DNA of 64,000 nt from Rhodomicrobium sp. R_RK_3. GTDB lineage: Bacteria; Pseudomonadota; Alphaproteobacteria; Rhizobiales; Rhodomicrobiaceae. The translations under genes were made by a program, and so were the position numbers. The stretch is from positions 55,622 through 119,621 of the forward strand of contig NZ_MWLK01000018.1 of the NCBI RefSeq assembly GCF_002198715.1. Direction: 5' to 3'. Positions within the stretch are counted from its first letter, which is position 1. Every line of letters begins with the position of its first letter. Below are positions 45,859 to 55,825 of this stretch, piece by piece. The notes under the pieces were generated by a model, which had not been told where the DNA came from, did not search any database, and was given only the letters and a program-made list of their open reading frames with translations.

Positions 45859-47709
45859 ATGAGATTGAAAGTCCCCTTTTTCGGTTACCTTCTGGCGCTC
45901 ATTGGGCTTTTTCTGCCTTCGGTGATTTTCGTCGCGATCCTGCCTTCGCTGATCAACGCCGAACCGGTCAAGGCGCGGCTCCTGGCTGAGTTGAACGACT
46001 GGGCGGGGGCGCGGGTGACGATCGGAGGGCCCGTTTCCATCGAAAGCTTCTTCTCGCTATCCGTCAATCTCCAAGACGTCGAAATCGCCAGTTTCAAAGG
46101 GCTTCCGAACATCAAGCTCTTCAAGGCCGAACGGGTCATGGCCCGCATCGCCTGGACCAACCTGCTGACCGGCACGCTCGATTTCGACAAGATCAAGATC
46201 TACAACGCCCAGGCCGATGCGGTCGGCTTCGGCACCGATGATTTGCCGGACGCGCTGAGGAGCCTGTTGACCGCGCAATACCGCAACCCGTTCGACGCCT
46301 TCAGCCTGACCAATTGCCGAATCACCTTCATCGACGCGCCCGATGCGTCCCGCCGCGACCTGCTGATCGCCGGGATCGGCGTCTATACCCGCAAATCCGA
46401 CGCCATGATTACGGCGGACGGCGTCTTTGCCTGGAACGGCGAGCGTGTGCATGGCCGCCTCGTCACCAGCGCGGTCGCCCCGGATGCGGGCGATGCGGCG
46501 GTGCCGATCCGGCTCGACGTGACCAGCCGCCTGCTGAGCGCCAGTTTCCACGGACAGGCGCAGCTCGGCCCGTCGCGCACCGCCTCGGGCGATGTCAACG
46601 GCAACACGCCGGACGCGGCCGAGCTTGCGAAATGGATCGGGGTGAACGGGGCGCCGCAATTGCAGAAGGCGGTCGGCATTGCGGGCAAGCTCGATTTCAG
46701 CGGGGCGACGCTCAGCCTGCAAACCGCCGCCCTGTCGCTCGGGGCGGAAAAGGCCAGCGGCGACCTGACCCTGACGCTAGAGGACGCCGCCGGAACCGCG
46801 CGCCGTCTCGAGGGCTCGCTGGCCTTCGAAGCGCTCGATCTGCGCCCGATCTGGCAAGCCGGATTTGCCGAACCCTCGCCGGCCTCACCGCCCGAATCCC
46901 CGGCTGAGAGCCTTGCCAAATCGATCGACATGGATTTGGGCATCTCCGCCAGGAGCGTGCGCTGGGACGCGCTCGCCTCCGGCTCCGCCGCCTTCACCGT
47001 GACCCGCAAGGCGCGGCTGGTTTCGGTCGAGATCGCGGAACTGGGACTGTTCGAGGGATCGATGCTGGGCCATGTCGAGCTCGACCTGAGCCGTCCGCGC
47101 GCCATGGCCCGTGCCCGATTGACGGCGGAAAATGTCGAGGCCGCCCAGCTTTTGCAGGCGCTCTCGCAGCGGGACTGGCTGGACGGCCGCGCCGACGCCA
47201 ATATCGAGGCCCAGGCCGAAGGCGGCAGCCCGGACGAGCTTCTGTCGAGCGCGACCGGAAGCGCCCGGCTCGGTTTTCCCGACGGCGGCCAGATCCGGCT
47301 GGACATTCCCCAACTTGCCCGCTCGGCCGGCGCCGACGGTGTCGATGGCTGGACCGGCCTAGATTTCGCCCGCTCCGATTTCGACGAGATGCGGGCTCAG
47401 CTCTCGCTGCAATCCGGCCAGATCCGCTGCAGCGAGCTCAGCCTGTCCAACCGCAATTCGGTGGTGCGCGGCAATGGCGAGGTCGATCTGGCGCGCCAAT
47501 CGCTGGACTGGAAATTCACCGTCAGCCCGAATGCCGGCGATGACGCGGCGGCCGACGCGCCGCGCCAGCAGACCGGCGCCGAAAGCAGCCTCTCGATCAA
47601 AGGGCCGTGGCTGCGCCCCGCGATCCGCTCGAGCGAGCGCTCCAGCCGGGCCGGCGGCAACGGCAGCACCACCTGGGGCATGGTGAAAAACCTGCTTGCC
47701 GTCCAATAA
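45859..47709 (+). CDS. AsmA-family envelope protein
   Basis: Inner-membrane-anchored periplasmic protein of 616 residues. A single N-terminal helix (FFGYLLALIGLFLPSVIFVA) is followed by the AsmA opening (VKARLLAELNDWAGARVTIG, LSVNLQDVEIASFKGLPNIK, FDKIKIYNAQ) and a long beta-rich body. The C-terminal AsmA-like block ends in SSLSIKGPWLRPAIR. Family members resemble lipid-transfer bridges of the envelope. It probably acts alone here. Confidence 0.9.
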   Translation: MRLKVPFFGYLLALIGLFLPSVIFVAILPSLINAEPVKARLLAELNDWAGARVTIGGPVSIESFFSLSVNLQDVEIASFKGLPNIKLFKAERVMARIAWTNLLTGTLDFDKIKIYNAQADAVGFGTDDLPDALRSLLTAQYRNPFDAFSLTNCRITFIDAPDASRRDLLIAGIGVYTRKSDAMITADGVFAWNGERVHGRLVTSAVAPDAGDAAVPIRLDVTSRLLSASFHGQAQLGPSRTASGDVNGNTPDAAELAKWIGVNGAPQLQKAVGIAGKLDFSGATLSLQTAALSLGAEKASGDLTLTLEDAAGTARRLEGSLAFEALDLRPIWQAGFAEPSPASPPESPAESLAKSIDMDLGISARSVRWDALASGSAAFTVTRKARLVSVEIAELGLFEGSMLGHVELDLSRPRAMARARLTAENVEAAQLLQALSQRDWLDGRADANIEAQAEGGSPDELLSSATGSARLGFPDGGQIRLDIPQLARSAGADGVDGWTGLDFARSDFDEMRAQLSLQSGQIRCSELSLSNRNSVVRGNGEVDLARQSLDWKFTVSPNAGDDAAADAPRQQTGAESSLSIKGPWLRPAIRSSERSSRAGGNGSTTWGMVKNLLAVQ

Positions 47710-47972
47710 AGCGGCTGGCGCCGCCACATTCTCAACCCACTGGTGTGTTTTACGCTCAGTAATATTCCTGGTTGAGAAATGCAGGAAATCGGTCGCATTG
47801 GCCGGGTTTTTTGCGCTAGAGCTTGAGCCGTTCCGAATGTACGCGACCAGGCAAGGCTCAAGGCTTTCCGGCATGGGAATTTTGCGGCAGTAAATCGATA
47901 TCCACTCCGCTGGAGAATGCTTTAGGGTGGGCGGCCAAAGCGCGGATAGACCAGGGCAGAAGGACGGTTAAG

Positions 47973-49529
47973 GTGAGAAGACCACAGGATATTTCAGGGC
48001 TGGCGCTGACGATCGCCGCAGCCGCGCTGTTGTGTTTTCCGGTGAGCGCGCAGACCTCGCCGCCGGAGGCTGACGCGGCCGCCGCGCCGCCTTCCGCCGA
48101 AGCCGTCGACCCTGCGGTGACCGCCGCTCCCGCCGAAAATGCGACGCCGCTGGACGCAGCGCCCGCCATCATTGCGGAGCCTGCCGCTCCCGAGCCGGAT
48201 CTGACCGATCCCGAACCGGCGACCGGCGCGGCGAATGCGGAGCCCGCCGAACCCGCCGCCCAGGCTCAGAGCGAGCCGTCCACCGGCACGCCCCTGGTCG
48301 AACCTGCGGCACCCGCGCAGGCCGAGAGCGAACCCGAAACCGCGGCGCCAGCCCAGGTCCAGAGCGAACCGGAGCCCGCCGCACCGGCCCAGGTCCAGGT
48401 CGAGCCCGAACCAGCCGAACCGCCAACCGGTGCAGCGGCCGTCGCGGCGCCCGCCGCTCCGCCGCCCGCCCCGCTCAATCCCAAGGACGTCACGCTGAAG
48501 ATCGCCACTTGGAGCGGCGCCTATGGCGAGTCGCAGGAGCGGGCGTATTTCGAGCCCTTCACCGCCCGTTTCGGCTATCAGATCAACGCCGTTACCTATG
48601 ATGGCAGCTATGACGTGCTGAAAGGGCAGGGCGCCAAGCCCGAATGGAGCCTGGTCGACATCGACGGCGAGACGGCCGCCCGCGCCTGCGCCGAGAAACT
48701 GCTCGAACCGCTCGACGCGTCCCTGCTGCAGAGCGCCCCCGACGGCGCGTCCGCCGCCGAGGACTTCCTGCCCGGCGCTATCCAGCCCTGCGCGCTGGCC
48801 AGCGTCGCCTGGTCCGCCGTCATCGTGTTCGACAAGACCCTGAAGCGCAAGCCGGCCACGCTGGAGGATTTCTTCAACACCAGCAAGATTCCCGGCAAAC
48901 GCCTGCTGCCGAAACAGCCGCGCTATTCGCTCGAATTGGCTCTGATGGCCGATGGCGTCCAGCCGGGCGAAGTTTATAAGGTGCTCTCGGCGCCGGAGGG
49001 CCAGGACCGCGCTTTCGCCAAGCTCAGCACCATCAAGAACGACATCCTCTGGTGGGACAAGCCGTCCGACGTTTTCGGCCGTATCGTCAAGAAAGAGGCC
49101 GCGATGGGGCTGGCCTTCAACGGGCGCGCCTTCATGGCCATTGTCGGCGGCCAGCAGCCGCTGGAAATCCTCTGGGATCACCAGATCTACGCCTTCGACT
49201 ATTGGGCCATCCCGCGCGGCGCGGCCCATCAGGAGGCGGCGAAGGAATTCCTCCGCTTCGCCACCACGCCCGGACCGCTCGCCGATCAGACCCGGTGGAT
49301 GCCCTATGGCCCGGCGCGGCGCTCGGCGGTCAAGCTGGTCGGCAAGCACGCCGAGCTCGATCTCGAGATGAAGCCTTATCTGCCCACGCATGAGCCCAAT
49401 TTGAAGAGCGCGCTGGCCTTCGATGGCGGCTGGTGGGGTGCCAATGAGGCGGCGCTCACGGCACGTTTCGAGGGCTGGCTCGCCGGGCGCCAGACCGCCG
49501 CGCCGAAAGAGGCGCCGACATCGCAATGA
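47973..49529 (+). CDS. PotD-like extracellular solute-binding protein with Pro/Ala/Glu-rich spacer (orphan)
   Basis: About 518 residues from a GTG at 47973 (AGAAGGA 8 bases upstream). A signal peptide (LALTIAAAALLCFPVSAQ) is followed by about 150 residues of Pro/Ala/Glu-rich repeats such as AAPAQVQSEPEPAAPAQVQ. The binding domain then begins at DVTLKIATWSGAYGESQERA and runs to the end, with PEWSLVDIDGETAARACAEK and LAFNGRAFMAIVGGQQPLEI, resembling polyamine/iron-type ABC binding proteins. No ABC permease or ATPase is adjacent. The long spacer is unusual for this family and suggests a protein held away from the membrane or cell wall. Confidence 0.85.
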   Translation: MRRPQDISGLALTIAAAALLCFPVSAQTSPPEADAAAAPPSAEAVDPAVTAAPAENATPLDAAPAIIAEPAAPEPDLTDPEPATGAANAEPAEPAAQAQSEPSTGTPLVEPAAPAQAESEPETAAPAQVQSEPEPAAPAQVQVEPEPAEPPTGAAAVAAPAAPPPAPLNPKDVTLKIATWSGAYGESQERAYFEPFTARFGYQINAVTYDGSYDVLKGQGAKPEWSLVDIDGETAARACAEKLLEPLDASLLQSAPDGASAAEDFLPGAIQPCALASVAWSAVIVFDKTLKRKPATLEDFFNTSKIPGKRLLPKQPRYSLELALMADGVQPGEVYKVLSAPEGQDRAFAKLSTIKNDILWWDKPSDVFGRIVKKEAAMGLAFNGRAFMAIVGGQQPLEILWDHQIYAFDYWAIPRGAAHQEAAKEFLRFATTPGPLADQTRWMPYGPARRSAVKLVGKHAELDLEMKPYLPTHEPNLKSALAFDGGWWGANEAALTARFEGWLAGRQTAAPKEAPTSQ

Positions 49530-49645
49530 TCCATGCGAAAACGGCGAAGCGCGAAGCCCTTGCCTTGTAGCATTTCCGTCACAAAGGCGTTGGCGCTGCC
49601 TTAATCATGGCGAAATAGGGCCCTCGCTAAGGGGTGCCAAGATCG

Positions 49646-49676
49646 AGGGCCGCGCGATGCGGCCCTTGCCTTTTTC
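49646..49676 (+). terminator. Terminator-like hairpin with competing upstream stem
   Basis: Eight-pair stem AGGGCCGC/GCGGCCCT with five-base loop, followed by TGCCTTTTT. An upstream segment GGCCCTCG (49619-49626) can pair with CGAGGGCC (49644-49651), which uses the left arm of the hairpin, so the two structures exclude each other. Confidence 0.65.
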
Positions 49677-50054
49677 CGCCCCTGACTTTTGTCTGAAAAG
49701 CCAAAGGCTAATCGATCGCGGATCGCCGGCGCTTGCATGACGGGCGTTCGGCGCCTCCGGCAAGGTAACTGATCGGTCCTAGCCGAAGCCGCCGCAGCCA
49801 CCGCCATAATTCAATATAGGGCCGCCCAGAAATCCGATTCGGGCGTCCTGCTTCCAATTGCGCTGGGCGCCCGCTTGGGGCAAATTCCCGCTCAACAAGG
49901 GGTTGGCGGAAGTCCGAAGCACAATGGCTTCCCGCCCAGCCAAGAAAATTCGCTTGAACGCAAAGATCCTGCCGGCTGCGCCGGACGGGATCCGCACCGG
50001 CTGCGGCGATCCGTGCCGGGCTCGCAAGCGTTGGGCAAAATGCGGGGTTATAAG

Positions 50055-50089
50055 CACTGCCGTCCCCAAAGGCGGCAGTGTTTTATTTT
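50055..50089 (+). terminator. Rho-independent terminator-like hairpin without an assigned gene
   Basis: Eight-pair perfect stem CACTGCCG/CGGCAGTG, ten-base loop, followed by TTTTATTTT on the plus strand. The nearest plus-strand gene ends over 500 bases upstream and has its own terminator-like hairpin. Confidence 0.7.
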
Positions 50090-50263
50090 GCCTGCCGCTG
50101 GTCGCAACGCGACTGCCAAACGCATCCGTCCAGGCGCTTGCGCCGCCTCGCAGCGATTGCCGGTCCGCGCCGCGCGGCCGGGATGCGCCGGTTTCTTTAC
50201 GATGAGTCCCGTAGGATGCCCGCCACGGCCCCTTGTTGTTTTGCGTTAGGGACGAGCAGTCAC

Positions 50264-51655
50264 ATGATGCGTTTGCGCTTTCCTCTCGCCATGGCTGTCC
50301 TGGCGGGCACCCTCCTCGCCGCCAAAGCCGAAGCAGCCGGTCCCCGCCCCGCGCCGGCCGCCGCCATGCCGGACATCACCCGCGCCGCGCCGCCGGCCGA
50401 GCCGCCCCGGCAGATGCGCGCCGGCCCGGTCAGCGGCGAGCTGACGGCCTCCGCCATCGGCACGCCGTCCTCGCCCGGCAGCTCGACCTTCGCGCAGCTA
50501 AAACTCTCGAGTGCCGGCACCGGTAAACGCGGGCTGGCGATCGAACTCGTCGCCGAGGCCGAAATCGGCGAAGTGGTTTCGGTGACGGGGCCCGATGTCA
50601 CCTCGGAGAAGAAGGGCGGCGCGACGCTGGCGCGCATCGCCGGTCTCCGGGAGGGCCGCGACCGCATCGTGCTGGTCGAATTCAAGCTCCGCGCCGCCGC
50701 CGGCAATCCGGCCAACCGTTTGAAGCTGACGCTGCGGGCGCCGCGCACCGGCGACAGCACGGCGGAGGACAGCGTCGCCATCGCCTGGCCCGTCGCCGAT
50801 TGCGCCGGCGCCTATCACGCCGCGCTGACCCGGATCGGCGCCGATGGCGGCAACATGCTGCGCGAGACCTGGCGCGCCGCCGCCCAGCCGGACAAATCCA
50901 TGCCGCGCAACTGGCTGTTCCGCCCCGCATCGCCGAGGCGCGACACGCGCCGCGTGTCCGAAACCGCCGGCGCGGACGCCAAGCTCCAGCGCGAGGTGTT
51001 CATCGAGGCTGGCGAGCTGGTCAGCGCGGGCTATGACAGCGCGCTGCGCCAGAACGGCCGCTACGGCTGGACCATCTCGAAGGTGGCCGAGGATCTGAAC
51101 AAATATTTTACCCAGGAGCCCAATCCGGCGCTCTGCACCGGCGCCATCGGTTTCGTCGCTTATTATGACGAGCGGCTGGCGCCGCTGCGTCAGCGCGCTG
51201 AGCGCCTGACCGCGCTGGCCGGCGCCGCGCGGGCGATGTCGCGCGAAAAGGCCGAGGCGCTGCTCGAGTCCGTGCGCGCCGCGTCCGGCGGCCATCCCGC
51301 CTGGGGCGGCGCGACGCTCGCGTCGCTGAAGCCCGTCAGCGACGGGCCGGAGGATGACAAGGCACTGATCCTCGCCCTGATGCGTGTCGGCAATTTCTCC
51401 AAGGACCGCATCGCCGAGGTCAGCGCCGCGCCCGATGGCTACGCGGCGTTGCGCATGCTGGACGGCATCGGCCCCAAAACCGGCAACATGCCCGCCGCCA
51501 CGCGCGAGGCGATGCGGGAGGCGATGTCCTCCATCGAGGCAGCGCTCCGGCTCGGCGCGGCGCAGTCCCGCTACGACCGGCTCTGGCGCGGCCTGAACGG
51601 TAGCCTCCAGGCGATCCGCGATGCCCACGCCAAGCATTGCACGTGCGGGAGTTGA
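50264..51655 (+). CDS. Secreted protein of unknown function
   Basis: Not recognised. About 463 residues. A signal peptide (FPLAMAVLAGTLLAAKAEAA) precedes a Pro/Ala-rich stretch, a beta-rich domain at about 60-185 (KLSSAGTGKRGLAIELVAEA, LVEFKLRAAAGNPANRLKLT) and a mainly helical C-terminal half. Two Cys near the centre (ADCAGAYHAAL, PALCTGAIGF) and two at the end (HCTC) could form disulfides. The ATG at 50264 is the first with a nearby AGGGA. It appears monocistronic. Confidence 0.72.
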   Translation: MMRLRFPLAMAVLAGTLLAAKAEAAGPRPAPAAAMPDITRAAPPAEPPRQMRAGPVSGELTASAIGTPSSPGSSTFAQLKLSSAGTGKRGLAIELVAEAEIGEVVSVTGPDVTSEKKGGATLARIAGLREGRDRIVLVEFKLRAAAGNPANRLKLTLRAPRTGDSTAEDSVAIAWPVADCAGAYHAALTRIGADGGNMLRETWRAAAQPDKSMPRNWLFRPASPRRDTRRVSETAGADAKLQREVFIEAGELVSAGYDSALRQNGRYGWTISKVAEDLNKYFTQEPNPALCTGAIGFVAYYDERLAPLRQRAERLTALAGAARAMSREKAEALLESVRAASGGHPAWGGATLASLKPVSDGPEDDKALILALMRVGNFSKDRIAEVSAAPDGYAALRMLDGIGPKTGNMPAATREAMREAMSSIEAALRLGAAQSRYDRLWRGLNGSLQAIRDAHAKHCTCGS

Positions 51656-51749
51656 GTTTAGATCAGAACGGATATGGCCGACCGATCAGGAGGATCATGC
51701 AGGGCACAGGCGATTGGACATTCCCTCCGCTGCCCGCGCCCCGCCTGTC

Positions 51750-53042
51750 TCAATCCTCGAACGGATCGTTGACCAGAATGGTGTCCTCGCGCTTCGGCGA
51801 AGTGGACAGCATCGTCACCGGGGCTTCGATCAATTCTTCCAGGCGCTTGACATATTTGATCGCCTGCGCCGGCAGCGCGGCCCACGACCTTGCGCCCTCG
51901 GTCGAGGCTTTCCAGCCCTCCAGCACCTCATAGATCGGCTCGACCCGCGCCTGCGCCCCTTGCGCCGCCGGCAGATAATCGATCTCCCCGCCGTCCAGCC
52001 GGTAGCCGACGCAGACTTTCACCTCGTCCAGCCCGTCCAGCACGTCGAGCTTGGTCAGCGCGATGCCGTCGATGCCGCACACTTTCACCGCCTGCCGCAC
52101 CAGCACGGCGTCGAACCAGCCGCAGCGCCGCGGCCGCCCCGTCACCGTGCCGAATTCATGGCCCCGCTCGCCGAGCTGCCGGCCGACCTCGTTCGACTGC
52201 TCGGTCGGAAACGGTCCCTGGCCGACACGCGTCGTATAAGCCTTGGTGATGCCGAGCACATGCGTCACCGAGCGCGGGCCGAGGCCCGAGCCGGTCGCCG
52301 CCTGTCCCGCCACGGTGTTGGACGAGGTCACGAACGGATAAGTGCCGTGGTCGATGTCGAGCATGGCGCCCTGCGCGCCCTCGAACAGGATTCGCTTGCC
52401 CTCGCGGCGGTGCTGGTCGAGCAACTGCCAGACGCGGTCCATATAGGGCAGCACCTCCGGCGCGATGGCGGCGAGTTGATTGTAAAGCGCATCGCCAGAA
52501 ACCTCCTCGACGCCGAGGCCGCGCCTGAGCGCATTGTGATGCGTCAGCGCGCGGTGGATCTTGGCGCGCAAGGTCTTCAGATTGACGAGGTCCATCACCC
52601 GGATGGCGCGGCGGCCGACCTTGTCCTCATAGGCCGGGCCGATGCCGCGCTTGGTGGTGCCGATGGCGTTGACGCCCGCCGCGCCCTCGCGCAGGCCGTC
52701 CAGCTCGCCGTGGAAGGGCAGGATCAGCGTCGCATTCTCGGCGAGGCGCAGATTGTCGCGCGAAATGTTGACGCCCTGGGCCTTGAGGCCGTTGATCTCC
52801 TTGGCCAGTGCCCAGGGATCGACCACGACGCCATTGCCGATCACCGACAGCTTGCCCTGGCGCACCACGCCGGACGGCAGCAGCGAGAGCTTATAGGTGA
52901 TGCCTTCGACCACCAGCGTATGGCCGGCATTGTGCCCGCCCTGGAAGCGCACGACAATGTCGGCCCGTTCGGAGAGCCAATCGACGATCTTTCCCTTGCC
53001 CTCATCGCCCCATTGCGAGCCGACAACCGCCACGTTCGCCAT
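51750..53042 (-). CDS. purA: Adenylosuccinate synthase
   Basis: First committed step from IMP to AMP: GTP-dependent ligation of aspartate to IMP. The 430 residues show [16 protein letters not shown] (phosphate loop with catalytic Asp), [12 protein letters not shown] (catalytic His), [14 protein letters not shown] and [20 protein letters not shown]. Length is normal. GAGGAAA lies before the ATG at 53042. It stands alone, convergent with the unknown secreted protein. Confidence 0.98.
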   Translation of the reverse strand: MANVAVVGSQWGDEGKGKIVDWLSERADIVVRFQGGHNAGHTLVVEGITYKLSLLPSGVVRQGKLSVIGNGVVVDPWALAKEINGLKAQGVNISRDNLRLAENATLILPFHGELDGLREGAAGVNAIGTTKRGIGPAYEDKVGRRAIRVMDLVNLKTLRAKIHRALTHHNALRRGLGVEEVSGDALYNQLAAIAPEVLPYMDRVWQLLDQHRREGKRILFEGAQGAMLDIDHGTYPFVTSSNTVAGQAATGSGLGPRSVTHVLGITKAYTTRVGQGPFPTEQSNEVGRQLGERGHEFGTVTGRPRRCGWFDAVLVRQAVKVCGIDGIALTKLDVLDGLDEVKVCVGYRLDGGEIDYLPAAQGAQARVEPIYEVLEGWKASTEGARSWAALPAQAIKYVKRLEELIEAPVTMLSTSPKREDTILVNDPFED

Positions 53043-53217
53043 AAAATTTCCTCAAGCTCAGAGCACCGCGCGAATATTGCGGCAGACGGAGAGAATTTAT
53101 CTATAACGCGTGGCACGCCGTTCCGCGAGCGGTCATGGGCGCGGCGGAATGACCGAAAAATCGGCAGGCTCGCCGGCAAAACTTTACGTGCCGGGCTGGC
53201 TCGCGTAATGCAACGCC

Positions 53218-54165
53218 ATGCAAGAGAGCGTTCGCCCGGAAAATAAGCAATCCCTCATCGCGCGCGGTTTCGACAACGCCTATGTGCTGCTGGTGCTGAC
53301 CATGCTGTTCTGGGCGGGAAATTCCGTCGTTGCGCGAGGCACTTACGACGTCGTGCCGCCCTTGGCGCTGGCCTGGCTGCGCTGGACGCTGGCGACGCTC
53401 ATCATCCTGCCCTTCGCCTGGGGGCAGCTGAGGCGCGACCTGCCGATGATCCGCAAGCATTGGCGGATGCTGGCCCTGCTCGGCACGCTCGGCACCGGCA
53501 CCTTCAACAGTCTCTATTATATCGGCCTCAGCAAGACCACGGCGATCAACGGCCTCATCATCAATTCGGCCATCCCGATCCTGATCCCGATTGCCATTTT
53601 CGTCATCTACCGGGAAAGGCTGCGCCCGATCCAGGCGGCGGGCATCGCGCTCTCCTTCCTCGGCGTGCTGACCGTGCTGGCCAAGGGCGACCCGCATCTG
53701 CTCTTGTCGTTCCAGTTGAACGAGGGCGATCTCTGGGTGCTGGTCGCGATGATCGTCTGGGCCGTCTATACCAGCATCCTGCGCGAGCAGCCGCCCATCC
53801 ACTGGCTGAGCTTTGCCACCATCACCTTTGCCGTCGCTTCCGTCATCACGCTGCCGCTGTTCATCGGCGAGAACATCGCCGGCAAACATGTGCAGCCCAC
53901 GCTGCACGCCATCCTGGCCATCGCCTATGTCTCGACCATGCCAAGCGTCCTGGCGCAAATCTTCTATATTCGCGGCGTCGAGCTGATCGGCGGCAACCGC
54001 GCCGGCGTCTTCGTCCACCTGGTGCCGCTATTCGGCGCGCTCCTGGCGATCGTCTTTCTCGGCGAGGATCTGCATCTCTATCATCTCGCCGGTTTCGGGC
54101 TGATCCTGGCGGGGGTCTGGATTTCCTCGCGCCCCGCCCGCACGCCCGCGCTCAATATTCGCTGA
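53218..54165 (+). CDS. EamA/DMT-family transporter
   Basis: Inner-membrane metabolite exporter of 315 residues with ten predicted helices in two EamA repeats. The first begins VLTMLFWAGNSVVARGTYD, with LYYIGLSKTTAINGLIINSA; the second begins GDLWVLVAMIVWAVYTSILR, with PLFGALLAIVFLGEDLHLYH. Substrate unknown. Its 3' end overlaps the convergent DUF4139 gene by 14 bases. Confidence 0.93.
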   Translation: MQESVRPENKQSLIARGFDNAYVLLVLTMLFWAGNSVVARGTYDVVPPLALAWLRWTLATLIILPFAWGQLRRDLPMIRKHWRMLALLGTLGTGTFNSLYYIGLSKTTAINGLIINSAIPILIPIAIFVIYRERLRPIQAAGIALSFLGVLTVLAKGDPHLLLSFQLNEGDLWVLVAMIVWAVYTSILREQPPIHWLSFATITFAVASVITLPLFIGENIAGKHVQPTLHAILAIAYVSTMPSVLAQIFYIRGVELIGGNRAGVFVHLVPLFGALLAIVFLGEDLHLYHLAGFGLILAGVWISSRPARTPALNIR

Positions 54166-55825
54166 CGATGACCTCGCGCCTCGCCGGCCATTTGATCTCG
54201 TAGGAGAGGGCGATTTCCTTTTCGCCTTGCGCGGCGAGTTCGAAATTCCAGGCAAGGACGCCGAGCTTGTCGTCGAAATTGCGCTCGCTCGGCTCCGTCG
54301 TCATCGGCAAGAGCTCGACCGCGATCTGCTCGTCCTCCGAAACCGGCATCTGGTCGATGACCGTCACCGGCATCGCCCAATCATGCAGGTTCTTGACGCT
54401 GATGCGGAAATGCTGCTCGTCGGTGGCCGAGCTGGAGATGATGCCGGATTCGCCCTTGGCGCGGGCTAGTTCCACGCGCCCGACCGTCACCGCATCGTCC
54501 GGGCCGAAGCCGAGTTCCTTTTCCTCGCCGCGCATCGTCAGCGGCAGGTGGCCCTGGCCGATATAGACGCCGTCCCGGTAGAGCGAGACGGCGCCGGGCA
54601 GCAGCGGCGCGACGCCGTCATGGGTGAATTTGGCGTGCAGATAGGCTTTGGCGTCGAGCTTGGGCACCGCCAGCACATAGAGCAACGGCTTCAGCTCGTC
54701 GGCGGAAATCAGCAGCTTCTTCTCGCCGACGCCGGACTTGACCGTGACGCGCTGCTGCAGGTTGAAGGCGGCCTGATAGGGCGCCTCCTCGATGTCCGCG
54801 TCGCGGTCGCTGACAGTCGCCTCCCCGGACGGGCGCGGCTTGGCTTGCTGGGCCGGCATGTCCATCCGGCCGGCGCCGTCCAGCGATTTGCCGATCGAGC
54901 GCAACTCGGGCTTGAACTCGACCTTCATGGCGGCAAGATCGGGCGCGGCGGTCGCGCCGTCGGGCCGGACGGTGGACAGCGTCAGCATGGCGTCGTCCCA
55001 GTCCTCGCCCGTCGATTGCGAGATGCTGGCCCGCCGCGCCAAGGCGAGCGTCCCCGCCCCGTCCTTGCCGCCGGTGGTCAGCCGCGCATCGTAGATCGGC
55101 GTCCATTCCGCCGCTTTCACCTGGTAGCGCACCCGCAGCGAGCCCTTCACGGCGGCGCGGGCGTCGGCGAAGATCCGCAATTCGGTCCTCTCCTGCTCCT
55201 CGGCGGGCTCGCGCTGCAACTGCTCCTTGAGCAGCGCGATGCGCTCATCGAGGCCGCGCTGCGCCACCTGCGCTTCATGAACGGCGTTGGCCGAGCCGGC
55301 GATCCGCGCGCCGATCAGGTCGAACATCGCATTCCAGTCGGGGCCGGCGGCGGCGGGCGCGTCGCCAGTCTTCGCGGTTGCGGCGAGCGGGGCGCGGCTG
55401 AGATTTTCGGCGAGCGCCTTTTGCCCTTCGGCGGCGGCGATGGTGCCGTCGAGGGCGGCGCGCTCATCGGTCAGGCGCTGAATCTCGGTTTCGATGCGCT
55501 TGCGCTCGCTCGGCGCGAGGCCGGTGTCGCCGCCCTGCTTGCGAACCAGGATGCGGCGCGCGTCGAGCGAGGTGATTTCCATGGCGGTGGTCGCCTCGCC
55601 GTCGACGCGGATCGAGTTGGGATCGAGCGCGGCGGGGAGGTCGGTGAGAACCAGCACATGCGAGCCGGCTTCGGCGGCGACATCGAGCCGGCGCGCGATC
55701 TCGGCGCCGCTCGGGAACACCGTCACCGCGTCGACGCGCGAGGCGGCGCGCATCTCGGCCGCCGCGCCCGGCAAGGGAGAAGCGACCAAGACCGCAGCCG
55801 CCAGATAGGTCAAATGCCGCATCAT
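54152..55825 (-). CDS. DUF4139 family exported protein (mucoidy-inhibitor-like)
   Basis: Secreted protein of about 557 residues. Signal peptide LTYLAAAVLVASPLPGAAA, then the N-terminal DUF4140-like domain (VDAVTVFPSGAEIARRLDVA), a coiled-coil middle (about 115-225) and the DUF4139 beta-rich domain (VRYQVKAAEWTPIYDARLTT through the end). Homologues include animal and bacterial MuiA-type proteins of unknown mechanism. The start at 55825 follows GGAGG by 6 bases; a second ATG is at 55822. The 3' end overlaps the neighbour by 14 bases. Confidence 0.88.
   Translation of the reverse strand: MMRHLTYLAAAVLVASPLPGAAAEMRAASRVDAVTVFPSGAEIARRLDVAAEAGSHVLVLTDLPAALDPNSIRVDGEATTAMEITSLDARRILVRKQGGDTGLAPSERKRIETEIQRLTDERAALDGTIAAAEGQKALAENLSRAPLAATAKTGDAPAAAGPDWNAMFDLIGARIAGSANAVHEAQVAQRGLDERIALLKEQLQREPAEEQERTELRIFADARAAVKGSLRVRYQVKAAEWTPIYDARLTTGGKDGAGTLALARRASISQSTGEDWDDAMLTLSTVRPDGATAAPDLAAMKVEFKPELRSIGKSLDGAGRMDMPAQQAKPRPSGEATVSDRDADIEEAPYQAAFNLQQRVTVKSGVGEKKLLISADELKPLLYVLAVPKLDAKAYLHAKFTHDGVAPLLPGAVSLYRDGVYIGQGHLPLTMRGEEKELGFGPDDAVTVGRVELARAKGESGIISSSATDEQHFRISVKNLHDWAMPVTVIDQMPVSEDEQIAVELLPMTTEPSERNFDDKLGVLAWNFELAAQGEKEIALSYEIKWPARREVIVSEY

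Larger units (their letters stand above)
49530..50263. other. Long intergenic region with two terminator-like hairpins
   Basis: No gene I can support. A terminator-like hairpin lies at 49646-49676 and another at 50055-50089. Frames between them, such as one starting ATG at 49924 (plus) and one ending GGGCGGFG (minus), have no recognisable family and weak ribosome sites. A small RNA ending at 50089 is possible. Confidence 0.5.

Noticed and set aside
49779..50069. Leftward frame ending in a Gly-rich tail (NYGGGCGGFG)
   Set aside because: The ending looks protein-like, but the start region lacks a signal peptide and ribosome site and overlaps the terminator hairpin; left as unresolved intergenic sequence.
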